Shown here one piece after another: positions 41,098 to 49,297 of a stretch of DNA of 49,341 nucleotides; position 1 is the first letter of the stretch; each line of letters opens with the position of its first letter. The stretch lies in NCBI GenBank assembly GCA_028284045.1, contig JANQSN010000016.1, forward strand, positions 1 through 49,341, written 5' to 3'. Under the pieces are notes generated by a model. That model was not told the origin of the DNA. It saw only the letters and a list, made by a program, of their open reading frames with translations, and ran no database searches. The translations under genes and the position numbers were made by a program. Source of the DNA: Alphaproteobacteria bacterium. GTDB taxonomy: Bacteria; Pseudomonadota; Alphaproteobacteria; DSM-16000; Inquilinaceae.

Positions 41098-41976
41098 ATG
41101 ACCCACGCCCCCGACCTGCCCGGTGACCTGGTCTCCACCGACTGGCTGGCGGACCAACTGGGACGGCCAGGCCTGAAGATTGTGGACGGCACCTATCACC
41201 TGCCGATGGCCGGGCGCGACGCCGCAACGGAGTTCGCCGCCGGACATATCCCCGGCGCGGTGCATTTCGACATCGACCGCATCGCCGACACGGAAAATCC
41301 CCTGCCGCATATGCTGCCGTCGGCGGTGGATTTCGCGGCGGCGGTCGGCGCGCTGAGTCTGTCCAACGACGACGCCATCGTCGTCTACGACACCCATGGC
41401 CTGATGAGCGCGGCGCGCCCCTGGTGGATGTTCCGCGTGTTCGGCCATGACCGCGTCGCGGTGCTGGATGGCGGCTTGCCGAAATGGCGGGCCGAGGGCC
41501 GGCCCATCGCCGACGGCACACCCGCACCGGCACCGACGCGGTTCGTGCCCAAGTTCCGCGCCTCTCTGGTGCGCGATGCCGCCGCCGTCCACGCCGCCAG
41601 CCGGGACGGTGCGGAGCGGATCGTCGACGCCCGGGCGGTCGCGCGCTTCGACGGCAGCACCGACGATCTGTGGCCGGGCCGGCGGCGCGGCCATATTCCG
41701 GGGTCCGGCGTGCTGCCCTTCCCCGAGCTGATCGATCCCGACAGCGGCGTCCTCTTGGCTCCCGCCGCGCTGGACGAACGGCTGCGCGCCGCCGGGGCGG
41801 TGACCGGCCGGCCGGTGGTGGCGACCTGCGGCAGCGGTGTCACCGCCGCCATCCTGGCGCTGGCCGCGCGGGTCGCCGGCCTGCCGGACATGGCGGTCTA
41901 TGACGGGTCCTGGGCCGAATGGGGTCTGCGCGACGACCTGCCGACGGAGTTCGGCCCACCCCGCCCGATCGGCTAG
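41098..41976 (+). CDS. sseA: 3-mercaptopyruvate / thiosulfate sulfurtransferase
   Basis: 292-aa tandem-rhodanese enzyme transferring sulfur from 3-mercaptopyruvate (or thiosulfate) to an acceptor. The inactive N-terminal rhodanese domain has YHLPMAGRDAATEFAAGHIP and VYDTHGLMSAARPWWMFRVF; the catalytic C-terminal domain has the loop CGSGVTA with Cys at about residue 244. CGSGVTA is the mercaptopyruvate sulfurtransferase-type loop. Other motifs: LDGGLPKWRAEGRP and YDGSWAEWG. GGGAG lies 8 nt before ATG 41098. It may be co-transcribed with the ABM gene. A MITE-like element follows. Confidence 0.92.
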   Translation: MTHAPDLPGDLVSTDWLADQLGRPGLKIVDGTYHLPMAGRDAATEFAAGHIPGAVHFDIDRIADTENPLPHMLPSAVDFAAAVGALSLSNDDAIVVYDTHGLMSAARPWWMFRVFGHDRVAVLDGGLPKWRAEGRPIADGTPAPAPTRFVPKFRASLVRDAAAVHAASRDGAERIVDARAVARFDGSTDDLWPGRRRGHIPGSGVLPFPELIDPDSGVLLAPAALDERLRAAGAVTGRPVVATCGSGVTAAILALAARVAGLPDMAVYDGSWAEWGLRDDLPTEFGPPRPIG

Positions 41977-41996
41977 GTCAGTCGGCATTCATGAGC

Positions 41997-42187
41997 CGCT
42001 CCCCCTCGATGGGGGAGGGTCCGGGTGGGGGTGACGTCGCCGCACGAGGTTAGTGCCTGGGAGGCGCCCATCTCGCGCCGCAACGTCCGTGTCTATCCCA
42101 ATGGCGCCGTCGAAAGGCGCTTCTTGATACGGCTTCTCCACCGACATGCATCACCCCCACCCAACCCTCCCCCATCGAGGGGGAGGG
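41997..42187 (-). repeat. MITE-like element, copy 3 (inverted)
   Basis: 191 bp with terminal repeats at 41997-42034 and 42151-42187. Read on the minus strand, the internal core (42064-42120) aligns with copies 1 and 2 around GCGCCATTGG...CACGGACGTTGCGGCGCGAGA. It occupies the gap between the convergent sseA and creatininase-family genes. No coding capacity. Confidence 0.83.
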
Positions 42188-42222
42188 CCTAAACGGGCGG
42201 CGGCAATGAATGTCGATTCAGC

Positions 42223-42969
42223 TCAACTCTCCGCCATCAACGCGCGGTAGGTGTCCACCAGGTCGCGCGCCGCGGCGGCCACCAGGGTCTCGCCATGCGC
42301 CGGCGACGCGCCGGAGGGGTCGGAGCCGATGCGCCCGTCGGGAAACTTCCGGCGGTAGTCGCGCCAATCGTAGAACCGGTCGCTCGGCGCCTTCGGCGGG
42401 TCGAGCCGTGCGTGCTTCTCAAAGGCCGGATAGGCATAGGCCGCCACCGAGATCTCCGACGGCGTGGCGTGGCTGCCCTCCCGGCCGGCGAACAGGTCGC
42501 GGCTCAAGGCCTGGACACTGCGGCCCTCATACCAGTTGACGACGCGGCATCGCAGGTCCGGCGCGTCGCCGCCCTGGCTACGCCGCTGGGTCTCGTAGAC
42601 CTCCGCGAACGCGGCGCCCAGGGTCGCCAAGTTGCCGCCATGCCCGTTGACGAAGAGGAACCGCCGGAAGCCGTGCGTCGCCAGCGACACGACATAGTCG
42701 ACCACCAGCGCGATCAGCGTCGACGGCCGACAGGTCATCGAGCCCGAAAAACCCATGTGATGATGCGCCATGCCGACGGCGATGGTCGGCCCGACCATGG
42801 CATCGGCCATTTCGCCGGTCCGCCAGGCGATGGTTTCCGCGGTGATCGCGTCGGTGCCGATCAGCCCGGTGGGGCCGTGCTGCTCGGTCGAGCCGATCGG
42901 CATCAGCACGCCGTTGGATCGCGTCAGATAGTCCTCGACCTCCGGCCAGGACGACAATTGCAGGCGCAT
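42223..42969 (-). CDS. Creatininase-family amidohydrolase
   Basis: 248-aa metal-dependent hydrolase of the creatininase/creatinine amidohydrolase family. Metal ligands are recognisable in IGSTEQHGPTGLIGTDA (Glu, His, Asp) and FVNGHGGN (His), plus the Glu of HATPSEIS. Members open lactam or formamide rings of various substrates, and true creatininase activity is rare. ATG 42969 follows the aapP stop by 44 bp on the same strand, so it may be the tail of the aap operon. That hints at a nitrogen or amino-acid-like substrate; this is inference. Confidence 0.85.
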   Translation of the reverse strand: MRLQLSSWPEVEDYLTRSNGVLMPIGSTEQHGPTGLIGTDAITAETIAWRTGEMADAMVGPTIAVGMAHHHMGFSGSMTCRPSTLIALVVDYVVSLATHGFRRFLFVNGHGGNLATLGAAFAEVYETQRRSQGGDAPDLRCRVVNWYEGRSVQALSRDLFAGREGSHATPSEISVAAYAYPAFEKHARLDPPKAPSDRFYDWRDYRRKFPDGRIGSDPSGASPAHGETLVAAAARDLVDTYRALMAES

Positions 42970-43013
42970 GGGGGTGCGGCCTTCGCGTCGGCGCCGGGCC
43001 GCTGGCCCGCCGC

Positions 43014-43799
43014 TCAGTGTGCCAGGATCTGGCTTAGGAACAGCTTCGTGCGGTCGGATTTCGGGTTGTTGAAGAACGCCTCCGGCGCGTTCTGCTCCAC
43101 GATCCGGCCTTCGTCCATGAAGATGACGCGGTTCGCCACGGTGCGGGCGAAGCCCATCTCGTGGGTCACCACCAGCATGGTCATGCCGTCCTGCGCCAAC
43201 TCGATCATCACCTCCAGGACTTCCTTGATCATCTCCGGATCGAGCGCCGACGTCGGCTCGTCGAACAGCATCACCTTCGGGCGCATGCACAACGAGCGCG
43301 CGATGGCGACGCGCTGCTGTTGCCCGCCGGAGAGCTGACCCGGGTATTTCTTCGCCTGCTCGGGGATCTTCACCCGTTGCAGGAAGTACATCGCCGTTTC
43401 CTCGGCTTCGCGCTTCGGCACCTTGCGCACCCAGATCGGCGCCAGCGTCAGGTTCTCCAGCACCGTGAGATGCGGGAACAGGTTGAACTGCTGAAACACC
43501 ATGCCAACTTCGCTGCGTACCGTCTCGATATTCTTGAGATTTTGGGTCAAAGGCACGCCGTCGACGATGATCCGGCCCCGCTGATACTCCTCCAGCGCGT
43601 TGATGCAGCGGATCATCGTCGATTTGCCGGACCCGGACGGCCCGCAGATGACGATCTTCTCGCCCTGATCGACCACCAGGTCGATGTCCTTGAGCACGTG
43701 GAAGTCGCCGAACCATTTCTCCACGCCGACCATCTGAACGATGGCCTTGCCGGGCGCAGCCTCTTCGGTGGGCGACTTGTCGAGGGATGACAGGCTCAT
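43014..43799 (-). CDS. aapP: General L-amino acid ABC transporter ATPase AapP
   Basis: 261-aa polar-amino-acid ABC ATPase. Walker [20 protein letters not shown]-loop [16 protein letters not shown], signature [17 protein letters not shown], Walker [16 protein letters not shown] and H-loop [13 protein letters not shown] are all intact. ATG 43799 is preferred to an upstream TTG. It lies 51 bp downstream of aapM. AapJQMP imports a broad range of L-amino acids in rhizobia and relatives. Confidence 0.93.
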   Translation of the reverse strand: MSLSSLDKSPTEEAAPGKAIVQMVGVEKWFGDFHVLKDIDLVVDQGEKIVICGPSGSGKSTMIRCINALEEYQRGRIIVDGVPLTQNLKNIETVRSEVGMVFQQFNLFPHLTVLENLTLAPIWVRKVPKREAEETAMYFLQRVKIPEQAKKYPGQLSGGQQQRVAIARSLCMRPKVMLFDEPTSALDPEMIKEVLEVMIELAQDGMTMLVVTHEMGFARTVANRVIFMDEGRIVEQNAPEAFFNNPKSDRTKLFLSQILAH

Positions 43800-43850
43800 G
43801 GGGTTTGTCCGACTCCTCAAGGACCGGCATCGCGGCGGCGCCCGCGCGGA

Positions 43851-44963
43851 TCAGCGGCGGCGCTTGTGGCCGGTCTCCAGCTTCGCTTCCAGGTTCTGCG
43901 AATAGCGCGACATCGAATAGCAGAAAATGAAGTAGATGATCGCGCAGAACAGGTACGCCTCGATATAGAACCCCGCCCAGGCCCGGTCGGTCAGCGCCGT
44001 CTTCGCCGAGTTCAACAGGTCGAACAGGCCGATGATGATCACCAGCGTCGTGTCCTTGAAGAAGCCGATGAAGGTGTTGACCAGGGGCGGGATGGAGATA
44101 CGCAGCGCCTGCGGCAGGATGATCAGCCGCATCTTGCGCCAGTAGCCGAGGCCCAGGCTATCCGCCGCCTCGTACTGACCCTTGGGGATCGCCTGCAGGC
44201 CGCCGCGCACCACCTCCGCCAAATAGGCGGCGGCGAACAGGATCATGCCCACCTGGGCGCGCAACAGCTTGTCGATGGTCACCCCGCTGGGCAGGAACAG
44301 CGGGAACAACACCGAGGCCATGAACAGGATGGTGATCAGCGGCACGCCGCGGATCAGCTCGATATAGACCACCGACAGCGAGCGGACGATCGGCATCTCC
44401 GACCGCCGCCCCAGAGCCAGCAGGATGCCCAGCGGAAAGGCCACCACCAGGCCGACCACCGACAGGCCAAGGGTCAAGGGCAGTCCGCCCCAATTGGTGT
44501 TTGGCACATAGGTGAGGCCGAACACCCCGCCATACATCAAGATCAGGATCGCCGGCGCGCCGACCGCCCAGGCCAGGGCGAGCGGGCGCCCCCAGAGCTG
44601 GCGGCGCATCGTGACGCCCAGCAAGGCGATGAACACCACCAGGCCGACCAGCGGCCGCCACTGTTCGTCGAACGGATAGAGGCCGAACAGGATCAGCCGG
44701 TACTTCTCGTGGATGAAGGACCAGCAGGCGCCGGCGCCGGCCTCGCGGCACGCATCCGGCCCGACATCGCCCCAGACGGCATTGAGGATCAGCCAATCCA
44801 TCATGGGCGGGATCACCGCGACCGCGCCCCACAGGATCAGCACGGTCAACACCGCGTTGTACCAGGTGTTGAACAGGTTGGTCCGCACCCAGCCGGCCGC
44901 GCCGGTGCGCCAGAAGGGCGGCCGTTGTTCGTCGGCCGCAGCGGTGAGGGTCGGGTCGGTCAT
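43851..44963 (-). CDS. aapM: General L-amino acid ABC transporter permease AapM
   Basis: 370-aa inner-membrane permease. The N-terminal part has additional transmembrane segments, as in the AapM/BztC type, with a periplasmic loop containing DVGPDACREAGAGACWSFIH. The BPD_transp_1 domain starts near GGLPLTLGLSVVGLVVAFPL. The EAA-type loop for ATPase contact is in AIPKGQYEAADSLGLGYWRK followed by LIILPQALR. ATG 44963 is 6 bp after the aapQ stop, so the two are translationally coupled. Confidence 0.93.
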   Translation of the reverse strand: MTDPTLTAAADEQRPPFWRTGAAGWVRTNLFNTWYNAVLTVLILWGAVAVIPPMMDWLILNAVWGDVGPDACREAGAGACWSFIHEKYRLILFGLYPFDEQWRPLVGLVVFIALLGVTMRRQLWGRPLALAWAVGAPAILILMYGGVFGLTYVPNTNWGGLPLTLGLSVVGLVVAFPLGILLALGRRSEMPIVRSLSVVYIELIRGVPLITILFMASVLFPLFLPSGVTIDKLLRAQVGMILFAAAYLAEVVRGGLQAIPKGQYEAADSLGLGYWRKMRLIILPQALRISIPPLVNTFIGFFKDTTLVIIIGLFDLLNSAKTALTDRAWAGFYIEAYLFCAIIYFIFCYSMSRYSQNLEAKLETGHKRRR

Positions 44964-44969
44964 CGGCCG

Positions 44970-46151
44970 CTATCGCTCCACCAAGGCGATGCGTTCGTTG
45001 TAGCGGTTCATCACGTACGAGATCGCCAGGCTGATCGACAGATAGACCGCCATGAAGATGCTGATCGCCTCGATCGCCTGGCCGGTCTGGTTCAGCGTCG
45101 TGTTGCCGACATGGACCAAGTCGGGATAGCCGATGGCGACCGCCAGCGAGCTGTTCTTGGTCAGGTTCAGATACTGGCTGGTGGTCGGCGGCACGATGAC
45201 CCGCAATGCCTGGGGCAGCACGATCAGCCGCAAGACCGTGCCGCGCGACAGGCCGAGCGACAGCCCCGCCTCGCTCTGTCCCCAGTTCACCGCCAGGATG
45301 CCGCTGCGCACGATTTCGGCGATGAAGGACGCCGTGTAGGTCGACAGGCCGAACAAGAGGGCGGCGAATTCCGGGGTCAGCGTCATGCCGCCGGTGAACC
45401 GGAAGCGGCCGAGTTCCGGCATATCCAGCGCCGTCGGCGCACCGCCGACCAGCCAGCCGAGGATCGGCAACCCGACGATCAGCCCCGCCCCGACGCCCAG
45501 GGACGGAAAGGGCTGGCCGGTTCGGTTGCGCCGGGCTTCCGCCCAGCGGCCGACGGCCCAGGCACCGACCAAGCCGGCCACCAGGCCGACCGCCAGCAAG
45601 GTGAAGCCGATATGCGGTTCCGGCAGCGGGACCTTGAAGCCGCGATTGCTGAGGAAGACGCCATCGACCGGGTTCAACGCGTCGCGCGGATGCGGCAGGC
45701 TGACGGTAATCGCCCCGTACCAGAAGAAGAGCTGCAGCAAGAGCGGGATGTTGCGCAGCACCTCGACATAGGAACTCGCCAGCTTGGCCACCAGCCAGTT
45801 GCTGGACAGCCGGGCGATACCGATGACGGTGCCCAGAACGGTGGCGATGACGATGCCGATGACCGCCACCTTGAAGGTGTTCAACAGCCCGACGACGAAG
45901 GCCCGGCCATAGGTGTCCGACGCGGCGTAGGGAACCAGGCTCTCGCTGATCTGGAAGCCCGATTCGCGGTCCAGGAAGCCGAAGCCGCTGGCGATCTGCT
46001 GGCGTTCCAGATTGGCCAGCGTGTTCGACACCAGATACCACGCCACACCCAAGACCAGGGCGATCAGCAGGATCTGATAGATCACGGCGCGGCCGTTGGG
46101 ATCGTTCCACAGCGAGGGCCGCGCCCGGTCGTCGCGGGTCTCTACCGCCAC
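44970..46151 (-). CDS. aapQ: General L-amino acid ABC transporter permease AapQ
   Basis: 393-aa permease of the HisMQ type. Transmembrane segments occur at about residues 25-45 and through the C-terminal domain; a large hydrophilic insert (about 155-260) is characteristic of AapQ/BztB. The EAA loop is in WGQSEAGLSLGLSRGTVLRL followed by IVLPQALRVIVPP. Start is GTG 46151. It is separated from aapJ by 118 bp containing a strong palindrome, and it is coupled to aapM. Confidence 0.93.
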   Translation of the reverse strand: MAVETRDDRARPSLWNDPNGRAVIYQILLIALVLGVAWYLVSNTLANLERQQIASGFGFLDRESGFQISESLVPYAASDTYGRAFVVGLLNTFKVAVIGIVIATVLGTVIGIARLSSNWLVAKLASSYVEVLRNIPLLLQLFFWYGAITVSLPHPRDALNPVDGVFLSNRGFKVPLPEPHIGFTLLAVGLVAGLVGAWAVGRWAEARRNRTGQPFPSLGVGAGLIVGLPILGWLVGGAPTALDMPELGRFRFTGGMTLTPEFAALLFGLSTYTASFIAEIVRSGILAVNWGQSEAGLSLGLSRGTVLRLIVLPQALRVIVPPTTSQYLNLTKNSSLAVAIGYPDLVHVGNTTLNQTGQAIEAISIFMAVYLSISLAISYVMNRYNERIALVER

Positions 46152-46181
46152 GAGGTCAGCCTCGCCCGATCGCCGGCACCG

Positions 46182-46214
46182 GCCGGCGCACCGCCACCGT
46201 GGCGGTGCGCCGGC
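46182..46214. other. Near-perfect 33-nt palindrome between aapJ and aapQ
   Basis: Arms 46182-46197 and 46199-46214 are perfectly complementary over 16 bp around one central base. No U-run follows. Its place after the binding-protein gene matches intercistronic stem-loops of other ABC transporter operons, which stabilise the upstream mRNA so that binding protein exceeds permeases. Confidence 0.7.
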
Positions 46215-46269
46215 TCAGCAAGGCGGCCGTCGCGCATCGGGGGATCTGCCGACGATCCGGTGATCCGGA

Positions 46270-47295
46270 TCAGCGGGCCGGCATGGCGTACATCAGGCCC
46301 CCGCGGGTCCACAGGTCGTTGACCCCACGCTCCAGGCCGAGCGCGGTCTCCGGGCCGACATTGCGGTCGAAGATCTCGCCATAGTTGCCGACCGCGGCGA
46401 TGGCGTCATAGGCCCAGCTCTCCGACAGGCCGAGCGCTTCGCCCATGCCCTCGGTCACGCCCAGGAGGCGCTGCACGGCCGGGTCGGTGCTCTCCAGCAT
46501 CTCGTCGAGATTGGCCTGGGTGATGCCCTTCTCCTCCGCCTCGATCAGCGCGAAGACGACCCATTTGACGATGTCGAGGAACTCGTCGTCGCCATGGCGC
46601 ACCACCGGGCCCAGCGGCTCCTTGGAGATGATCTCCGGCAGGATGACGTGGTCGGCCGGGTTCGGCGCGGTGGTCGCACGCACCGACGCCAGGCCCGAGG
46701 CATCCGTCGTATAGACGTCGCAGCGGCCGGCGAAGTAGGCGGCATTGACCTCTTCGAAGCTCTCGATCACCACCGCGTCGAACTCCATCTCGTTCGCGCG
46801 GAAGTAGTCGGCGAGGTTCAGTTCGGTGGTCGTGCCGGGCTGCACGCACACGGTGGCGCCGTCCAGCTCCAGCGCGCTGGTGACGCCCAGTTCCGCCGGC
46901 ACCATGAAGCCCTGGCCGTCGTAGAAGGTGACGCCGGCGAAGTTCAAGCCGAGCGCCGTGTCGCGCGTCAGGGTCCAGGTGGTGTTGCGCGAGAGCACGT
47001 CGATCTCGCCCGACTGCAGCATGGTGAAGCGTTGCTGGGCGGTCGACGGGATGAACTCCACGGCCTCCCCATCGCCCAGGATCGCCGCGGCCACCGCCTT
47101 GCAGACGTCAACGTCCAGGCCGGCCCAGACACCCTCGCTGTCGGGTGCGGAGAAGCCGGACAGGCCGGTATTGACGCCACAGATCAGGCTGCCGCGCTCC
47201 CGCACGGCGTCCAGCGACTCGCCGGCCAGCGCCGGCACCACGGTTCCCGTCGCCGCCAGCGCGGCGCCGGCGGCAATAAGCATGCGGATGGTCAT
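46270..47295 (-). CDS. aapJ: General L-amino acid ABC transporter periplasmic binding protein AapJ
   Basis: 341 aa. The signal peptide MTIRMLIAAGAALAATGTVV ends near ALA-GES. The solute-binding domain opens with LDAVRERGSLICGVNTGLSG and continues with VWAGLDVDVCKAVAAAILGD and IDVLSRNTTWTLTRDTALGL. The remaining landmarks are TVCVQPGTTTELNLADYFRA, ISKEPLGPVVRHGDDEFLDI and VGNYGEIFDRNVG. These are hallmark AapJ/BztA sequences. ATG 47295. It heads the aapJQMP operon, divergent from metC as in rhizobia. Confidence 0.95.
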   Translation of the reverse strand: MTIRMLIAAGAALAATGTVVPALAGESLDAVRERGSLICGVNTGLSGFSAPDSEGVWAGLDVDVCKAVAAAILGDGEAVEFIPSTAQQRFTMLQSGEIDVLSRNTTWTLTRDTALGLNFAGVTFYDGQGFMVPAELGVTSALELDGATVCVQPGTTTELNLADYFRANEMEFDAVVIESFEEVNAAYFAGRCDVYTTDASGLASVRATTAPNPADHVILPEIISKEPLGPVVRHGDDEFLDIVKWVVFALIEAEEKGITQANLDEMLESTDPAVQRLLGVTEGMGEALGLSESWAYDAIAAVGNYGEIFDRNVGPETALGLERGVNDLWTRGGLMYAMPAR

Positions 47296-47510
47296 GGGTA
47301 GTCGTCTCCGATGTTGGTCACGTCCGACTCGAAGGTCGGGCTCGCGGTTGCTTCGATGGCCAAAGCACGCCGAACGGTCGTCCGACCGCCGGTCCGCGCG
47401 CCACCGCGCCGCCCGCCAATGACGAGAGAGCAACGATGATGAAGCCTCCAAACAAGCCGCTTCCGGCCTCTTCTACCCCCGAGAATTCGCCGTCGGCCCC
47501 CGAGGTTGTA

Positions 47511-47540
47511 TTGAGAACCTTAGACGAAGCCGCGTATGAA
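47511..47540 (+). promoter_or_regulatory. Candidate metC promoter
   Basis: TTGAGA (5 of 6 to consensus -35) and TATGAA (4 of 6 to the -10) are 18 bp apart in the 404-bp aapJ-metC gap. The gap contains no gene. This is a pattern match only. Confidence 0.35.
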
Positions 47541-47699
47541 AGACGAGAGCCTATGTTCGGTTCGGAACCGATCGCGGCGAATCTGCCCAAATCTCCGGGG
47601 TGCGGCGACCGGCCGACCCGGCCCGCGCGCGGGCCCTGACGGGCGACCGTCGGGCGACCGCCCGGAGACACGATCCCGTTGAAGCGAGCCTCTTTGCCG

Positions 47700-48881
47700 A
47701 TGTCCCGCCCCTCCCCGACCCGCTTCGCCCATGCCGGCCGCGATCCCTTCGCCCATCACGGCATCTTGAACCCGCCGGTCTATCACGCATCGACCATCGC
47801 CTCGCCGACGGTGGCCGACTGGCTGGATCGCGAGCGCAGCGGCTTCGACCGCTACACCTACGGACGGATCGGCACGCCGACCAGCGATGCCTTCGAGAAG
47901 CCCATAGCGGAGCTGGAGGGCGGTGCCGGCGCGGTCTCCACCTCCTCCGGCCTGGCCGCCATCACCACGGCGCTGATGGCGCTGGCGCAAGCCGGCGACC
48001 GGATCCTGGTGGCCGACACGGTCTATGGCCCGACGCGGCGGTTCGCCCTGCAAGTCCTGGCGCGCCTCGGCGTGGAGACGGTGTTCTACGACCCGCTGAT
48101 CGGGGCGGACATCGATGGGCTGATCGACGACCGGACCCGCGCCGTCTTCCTGGAGAGCCCAGGCTCGCTGACCTTCGAGATGCAGGACGTCCCGGCGATC
48201 GCCGCCGCCGCCGCCGCGCGCGGCGTCACCACGCTGATCGACAACACCTGGGCGACGCCGCTCTATTTCCGGCCGATCGAGCATGGCGTCGACTACGTCA
48301 TCCACGCCGCCACCAAGTATATCTGCGGCCATTCCGACATCATGCTGGGCGTGGTGGTGGCGCGCACCCGCGAGCAGTTCCTGTCCCTGAAGCGCACCCA
48401 GGTGATGCTGGGGCAGTGTGCCGGGCCGGACGACCTCTACCAGGGCGCGCGCGGCCTGCGCACCCTGCCCGCGCGCCTCGCCCGCCACCAGGAAAGCGGC
48501 CTCGCCGTCGCGCGCTGGCTGCAGGGCCGGCCGGAGGTGGCGCGGGTTCTGCACCCGGCCCTGCCCGACGACCCCGGGCATGCGCTGTGGCAGCGCGACT
48601 TCGACGGCGCCAGCGGCCTGTTCTCCATGATCTTGAAGCCGGTGACCGCCGAGGCGGTGGCGGCGATGGTCGACGGCCTCCACCTGTTTCCCATCGGCGC
48701 GAGCTGGGGCGGCTATGAGAGCCTGATCATGCCCGCCTTCCCGGAGCGGGTGCGCAGCGCCACCGCCTGGGCTGCGGACGGCCCGATGCTGCGCCTGCAT
48801 ATCGGGCTGGAGGATCCGGGCGAGCTGATCGCCGATCTGGAGGCCGGCTTCGAGCGTCTGCGGCTCGCCGACGCCGCCTGA
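47700..48881 (+). CDS. metC: Cystathionine beta-lyase
   Basis: 393-aa PLP enzyme that cleaves cystathionine to homocysteine, pyruvate and ammonia in methionine synthesis. Cys/Met-metabolism fold motifs: GILNPPVYHASTIASPTVAD, YTYGRIGTPTSDAFEKPIAE, TSSGLAAITTAL, SPGSLTFEMQDVPAI and TTLIDNTWATPLYFRP. The PLP lysine is in IHAATKYICGHSDIMLG at about residue 206. The C-terminal SWGGYESLIMP fits MetC of alphaproteobacteria. ATG 47700 is preferred; a TTG seven codons upstream is possible. It is divergent from aapJ, the arrangement found in Rhizobium. Confidence 0.93.
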   Translation: MSRPSPTRFAHAGRDPFAHHGILNPPVYHASTIASPTVADWLDRERSGFDRYTYGRIGTPTSDAFEKPIAELEGGAGAVSTSSGLAAITTALMALAQAGDRILVADTVYGPTRRFALQVLARLGVETVFYDPLIGADIDGLIDDRTRAVFLESPGSLTFEMQDVPAIAAAAAARGVTTLIDNTWATPLYFRPIEHGVDYVIHAATKYICGHSDIMLGVVVARTREQFLSLKRTQVMLGQCAGPDDLYQGARGLRTLPARLARHQESGLAVARWLQGRPEVARVLHPALPDDPGHALWQRDFDGASGLFSMILKPVTAEAVAAMVDGLHLFPIGASWGGYESLIMPAFPERVRSATAWAADGPMLRLHIGLEDPGELIADLEAGFERLRLADAA

Positions 48882-48936
48882 CGCCGGGCCTGCAACGGCG
48901 GCCACCGGCGGGGCACATCGAATTTGGCTACATGCT

Positions 48937-48978
48937 TTGACGTGGATCAACGAAGGGTCGCAGCGACTGGGGTAGTCT
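48937..48978 (+). promoter_or_regulatory. FNR/FixK-type box with class II -10 element
   Basis: TTGACGTGGATCAA (48937-48950) fits the FNR/FixK consensus TTGAT-N4-ATCAA with one mismatch. If the start site is 41.5 bp from its centre, at about 48985, the -10 hexamer should be at 48973-48978, where TAGTCT stands. This is the exact spacing of a class II activated promoter. The protein that binds is inferred. Confidence 0.6.
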
Positions 48979-48984
48979 CGAACC

Positions 48985-49060
48985 TGTCTCCAATACCCTC
49001 CCTGTCTTAACTGGCACGGCCGGCCACCTCCCTCGGGAAGCGCGCCGGCCGATTTCTTTT
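48985..49060 (+). ncRNA. Candidate oxygen-regulated small RNA with anti-Shine-Dalgarno motifs
   Basis: About 76 nt run from the predicted start (48985) of an FNR/FixK-type promoter to a terminator: stem CGGCCGGC (49017-49024) / GCCGGCCG (49044-49051), then ATTTCTTTT. The single-stranded 5' part has CCCTCCCT (48996-49003), and the 19-nt loop of the terminator has ACCTCCCTC. Such CCUCC motifs in loops mark alphaproteobacterial small RNAs that mask ribosome-binding sites. No open reading frame fits. Alternatively the promoter may be unused and the hairpin may simply terminate metC transcription. Confidence 0.45.
49017..49060 (+). terminator. Intrinsic terminator downstream of metC / small RNA
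   Basis: An 8-bp GC stem with a 19-nt loop is followed by ATTTCTTTT on the plus strand. It ends either the candidate small RNA or read-through from metC. Confidence 0.75.
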
Positions 49061-49245
49061 GTGGTCTTGGTCCGGCGTCGGGCGGATCATGGGGTGTTTG
49101 ATCGGCCGCACAGACCAATTGCAGGAAGCGGCGGCGCATCGATGTGTTAAGGCGCTCACAGACGCCTGCGGCGCATCGCTTCCACCTTAGTCAGGGTCCG
49201 GTCCCAGGCGACCCAGGCGGCAAGGGCAGTCCGCCGGGTGCCCTA
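49061..49245. other. Intergenic sequence, no gene recognised
   Basis: 185 bp after the terminator. I see no protein-like frame, tRNA or clear repeat in it. Confidence 0.4.
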
Positions 49246-49297
49246 GTGGTTCGAATCTGACAGATGCGTCCCGCATCTGTCAGTGAATTCGAACCAC
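49246..49297. repeat. Long imperfect palindrome near the right edge
   Basis: Left arm 49246-49268 and right arm 49272-49297 pair over 23 bp (GTGGTTCGAAT then CTGACAGATGCG), with one 3-nt bulge (49284-49286) and a 3-nt loop. CTAGTGGT at 49243 recurs at 49310, so GTGGT there could alternatively pair with ACCAC of the right arm. It resembles a dispersed repeat or a foldback element, and it is cut off from its right context by the window end. Confidence 0.7.

Noticed and set aside
43866..46322. An 818-codon plus-strand open frame opposite aapM and aapQ
   Set aside because: Antisense to intact permease genes; composition is Gln/Asp/Arg/His-rich shadow sequence.
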